Of a stretch of DNA of 10,015 nucleotides, positions 9,067 to 10,015 are shown piece by piece. Position numbers and translations under genes: made by a program. The notes beneath the pieces were generated by a model, which saw nothing but the letters and a program-made list of their open reading frames with translations, made no database searches and was not told the origin of the DNA. This DNA comes from Bacteroidales bacterium UBA5507 (lineage in GTDB: Bacteria > Bacteroidota > Bacteroidia > Bacteroidales > Lentimicrobiaceae), in the NCBI GenBank assembly GCA_002426195.1, contig DIOT01000021.1, positions 1 through 10,015 of the forward strand, in the 5' to 3' direction. Position 1 is the stretch's first letter. Every line of letters begins with the position of its first letter.

Positions 9067-9091
9067 GGCCTTTAGGAGGAACCTTAGGGCC
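9067..9091 (+). repeat. Imperfect intergenic inverted repeat (hairpin) between sulfatase and last gene
   Basis: In the 57-base gap, a left arm GGCCTTTAGG pairs with a right arm CCTTAGGGCC around the loop AGGAA. The stem is 10 pairs long with one G-U wobble (9071-9087) and one T-T mismatch (9073-9085). A run of seven A residues follows on the + strand, so there is no U-tract after the hairpin and it is not a normal intrinsic terminator for the operon. It could be an mRNA processing or stability element, a weak attenuator, or chance. Confidence 0.6.
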
Positions 9092-9119
9092 AAAAAAATA
9101 AATCTTCAGATTCCACCTT

Positions 9120-10015
9120 ATGACAAAGACTAAATTAGCGATACTCATTTTTTTTTCTTCTCTATTCTTGGGCGGATACAATTATTCTCCCGGTGATTCC
9201 TTTAAAACAGCTTTCCCTTCGGAAGATTTTCTCAATATGAAGGGAATAGCTGTTTCCCACGTTATAAAAAATTCCAGCGATAGTCTGTCTGACAATAAAA
9301 TCGTAGAATTGCAGGATGAAAACGGACTTACCATCTGGTTTGGCCGCTATTTTTATAAAGATATCTGTATAACAGGAATATGCCGGATGGTCAAATTGTG
9401 GATATTTTGGGACGGTGTCGGGAATTATTTAGGCATACAACTGAATGAAAAAGAACCGTTGACAAAATCTGACCACACTCCTTTCGAACCACAGGATTAT
9501 ATCCGGTTGGACGAAATTCTGGGGGATACGGTTTCAATTTTAAAAGAACTTCAATACGAGGATCTCGTCATTGAAGATGGGCCTCAGCCCAACATCGATG
9601 ATATACCTGAAAAGGATCTATTTGAAGTGGACGGCTACTCAAGTGCTACATTGCCATCCTTGAAAGAATATGTGATCAAGGATGCCGTGTTCACATGTTA
9701 CACATTGTGGCATACGGTGTATGGTGAAACAAAAGTGAACATAGATGATATACTGAAAGGGAGGATTGATTCTAATTATCTGAACAAATTACTGAACGGA
9801 AGTGAAAATCAAAAACTGTTTGCTCTTGAGATAATTAGGCAAAACAGTTCTTTTTTCTTCGAATTTAACTCCCAATTACTCCCCCTGATTGCTTCTCAAA
9901 ACAAGAATATTTCTGAAAAAGCACTATCTGTAGTAACTCCTCAGTATCTGAGTAATTCAGAGAATCAACTTAGGTTTATTGAGTTAATGGATCATTCTTT
10001 GCCGGAAACAAAATA
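9120..10015 (+). CDS. Exported protein with FMN-attachment-like motif and helical C-terminus, 3' end cut by window
   Basis: An open frame from the ATG at 9120 runs 298 codons to the window edge without a stop; the last two bases are TA, so the next base decides whether it ends there. I do not recognise a named gene. Residues 5-19 (KLAILIFFSSLFLGG) look like a signal peptide or anchor without a lipobox. Residues about 35-150 contain CITGIC with Cys83 and Cys88, then LWIFWDGVGNYLG and LTKSDHTPFEPQDY. DGYSSAT at 171-177 resembles the D-x-x-S/T-G-A-T/S motif where ApbE-type transferases attach FMN to the last Thr/Ser; here Gly is replaced by Ser. VIKDAVFTCYTLWHTVYG follows. From about residue 215 the sequence looks like HEAT/ARM-type helices. 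It could be an FMN-binding electron carrier partnering the upstream flavoenzyme, or a related domain that no longer carries FMN. Coding reality is well supported by the long open frame and export segment; function is tentative. Confidence 0.82.
   Translation, partial: MTKTKLAILIFFSSLFLGGYNYSPGDSFKTAFPSEDFLNMKGIAVSHVIKNSSDSLSDNKIVELQDENGLTIWFGRYFYKDICITGICRMVKLWIFWDGVGNYLGIQLNEKEPLTKSDHTPFEPQDYIRLDEILGDTVSILKELQYEDLVIEDGPQPNIDDIPEKDLFEVDGYSSATLPSLKEYVIKDAVFTCYTLWHTVYGETKVNIDDILKGRIDSNYLNKLLNGSENQKLFALEIIRQNSSFFFEFNSQLLPLIASQNKNISEKALSVVTPQYLSNSENQLRFIELMDHSLPETK

Noticed and set aside
8773..9093. A 106-codon minus-strand open frame over the end of the sulfatase gene.
   Set aside because: It lies wholly antisense to a well-supported sulfatase whose catalytic domain and C-terminus are intact. 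Its translation shows no recognisable domain.

Overview
The window carries five co-directional genes (+ strand), all coding-dense. It reads as part of a polysaccharide-utilization-locus (PUL) type operon from a member of the Bacteroidota. The SusC-like TonB-dependent transporter followed 5 bases later by a SusD-like surface lipoprotein is diagnostic of that phylum. Low G+C, gaps of only 5-13 bases and the absence of strong Shine-Dalgarno sequences fit as well. Genus and habitat cannot be read from the sequence.

Layout: 1-2976 is a SusC-like outer-membrane transporter, cut by the left edge. 2982-4685 is its SusD-like lipoprotein partner. 4697-7645 is a large exported protein with two tandem FAD-dependent oxidoreductase halves and a helical-repeat tail. 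7659-9062 is an exported serine-type S1 sulfatase. After a 57-base gap holding an imperfect hairpin, 9120-10015 is an exported protein cut by the right edge. I do not recognise it as a named gene, but it contains a sequence resembling the covalent-FMN attachment motif of FMN-binding domains. No gene-free stretch exceeds 57 bases; no RNA gene, mobile element or CRISPR array was seen.

How the genes may work together (inference): the SusC/SusD pair binds and imports a sulfated ligand, the sulfatase removes sulfate, and the FAD protein carries out a redox step on the ligand or its product outside the cytoplasm. The last protein could be an electron-carrying flavoprotein partner. No glycoside hydrolase, polysaccharide lyase or regulator lies in the window, so the substrate is unknown. 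The combination of SusCD, an extracytoplasmic flavoenzyme, a sulfatase and a possible flavinylated protein is the most interesting aspect. The sulfatase is visibly richer in G+C than the three genes before it, which suggests a mosaic operon.
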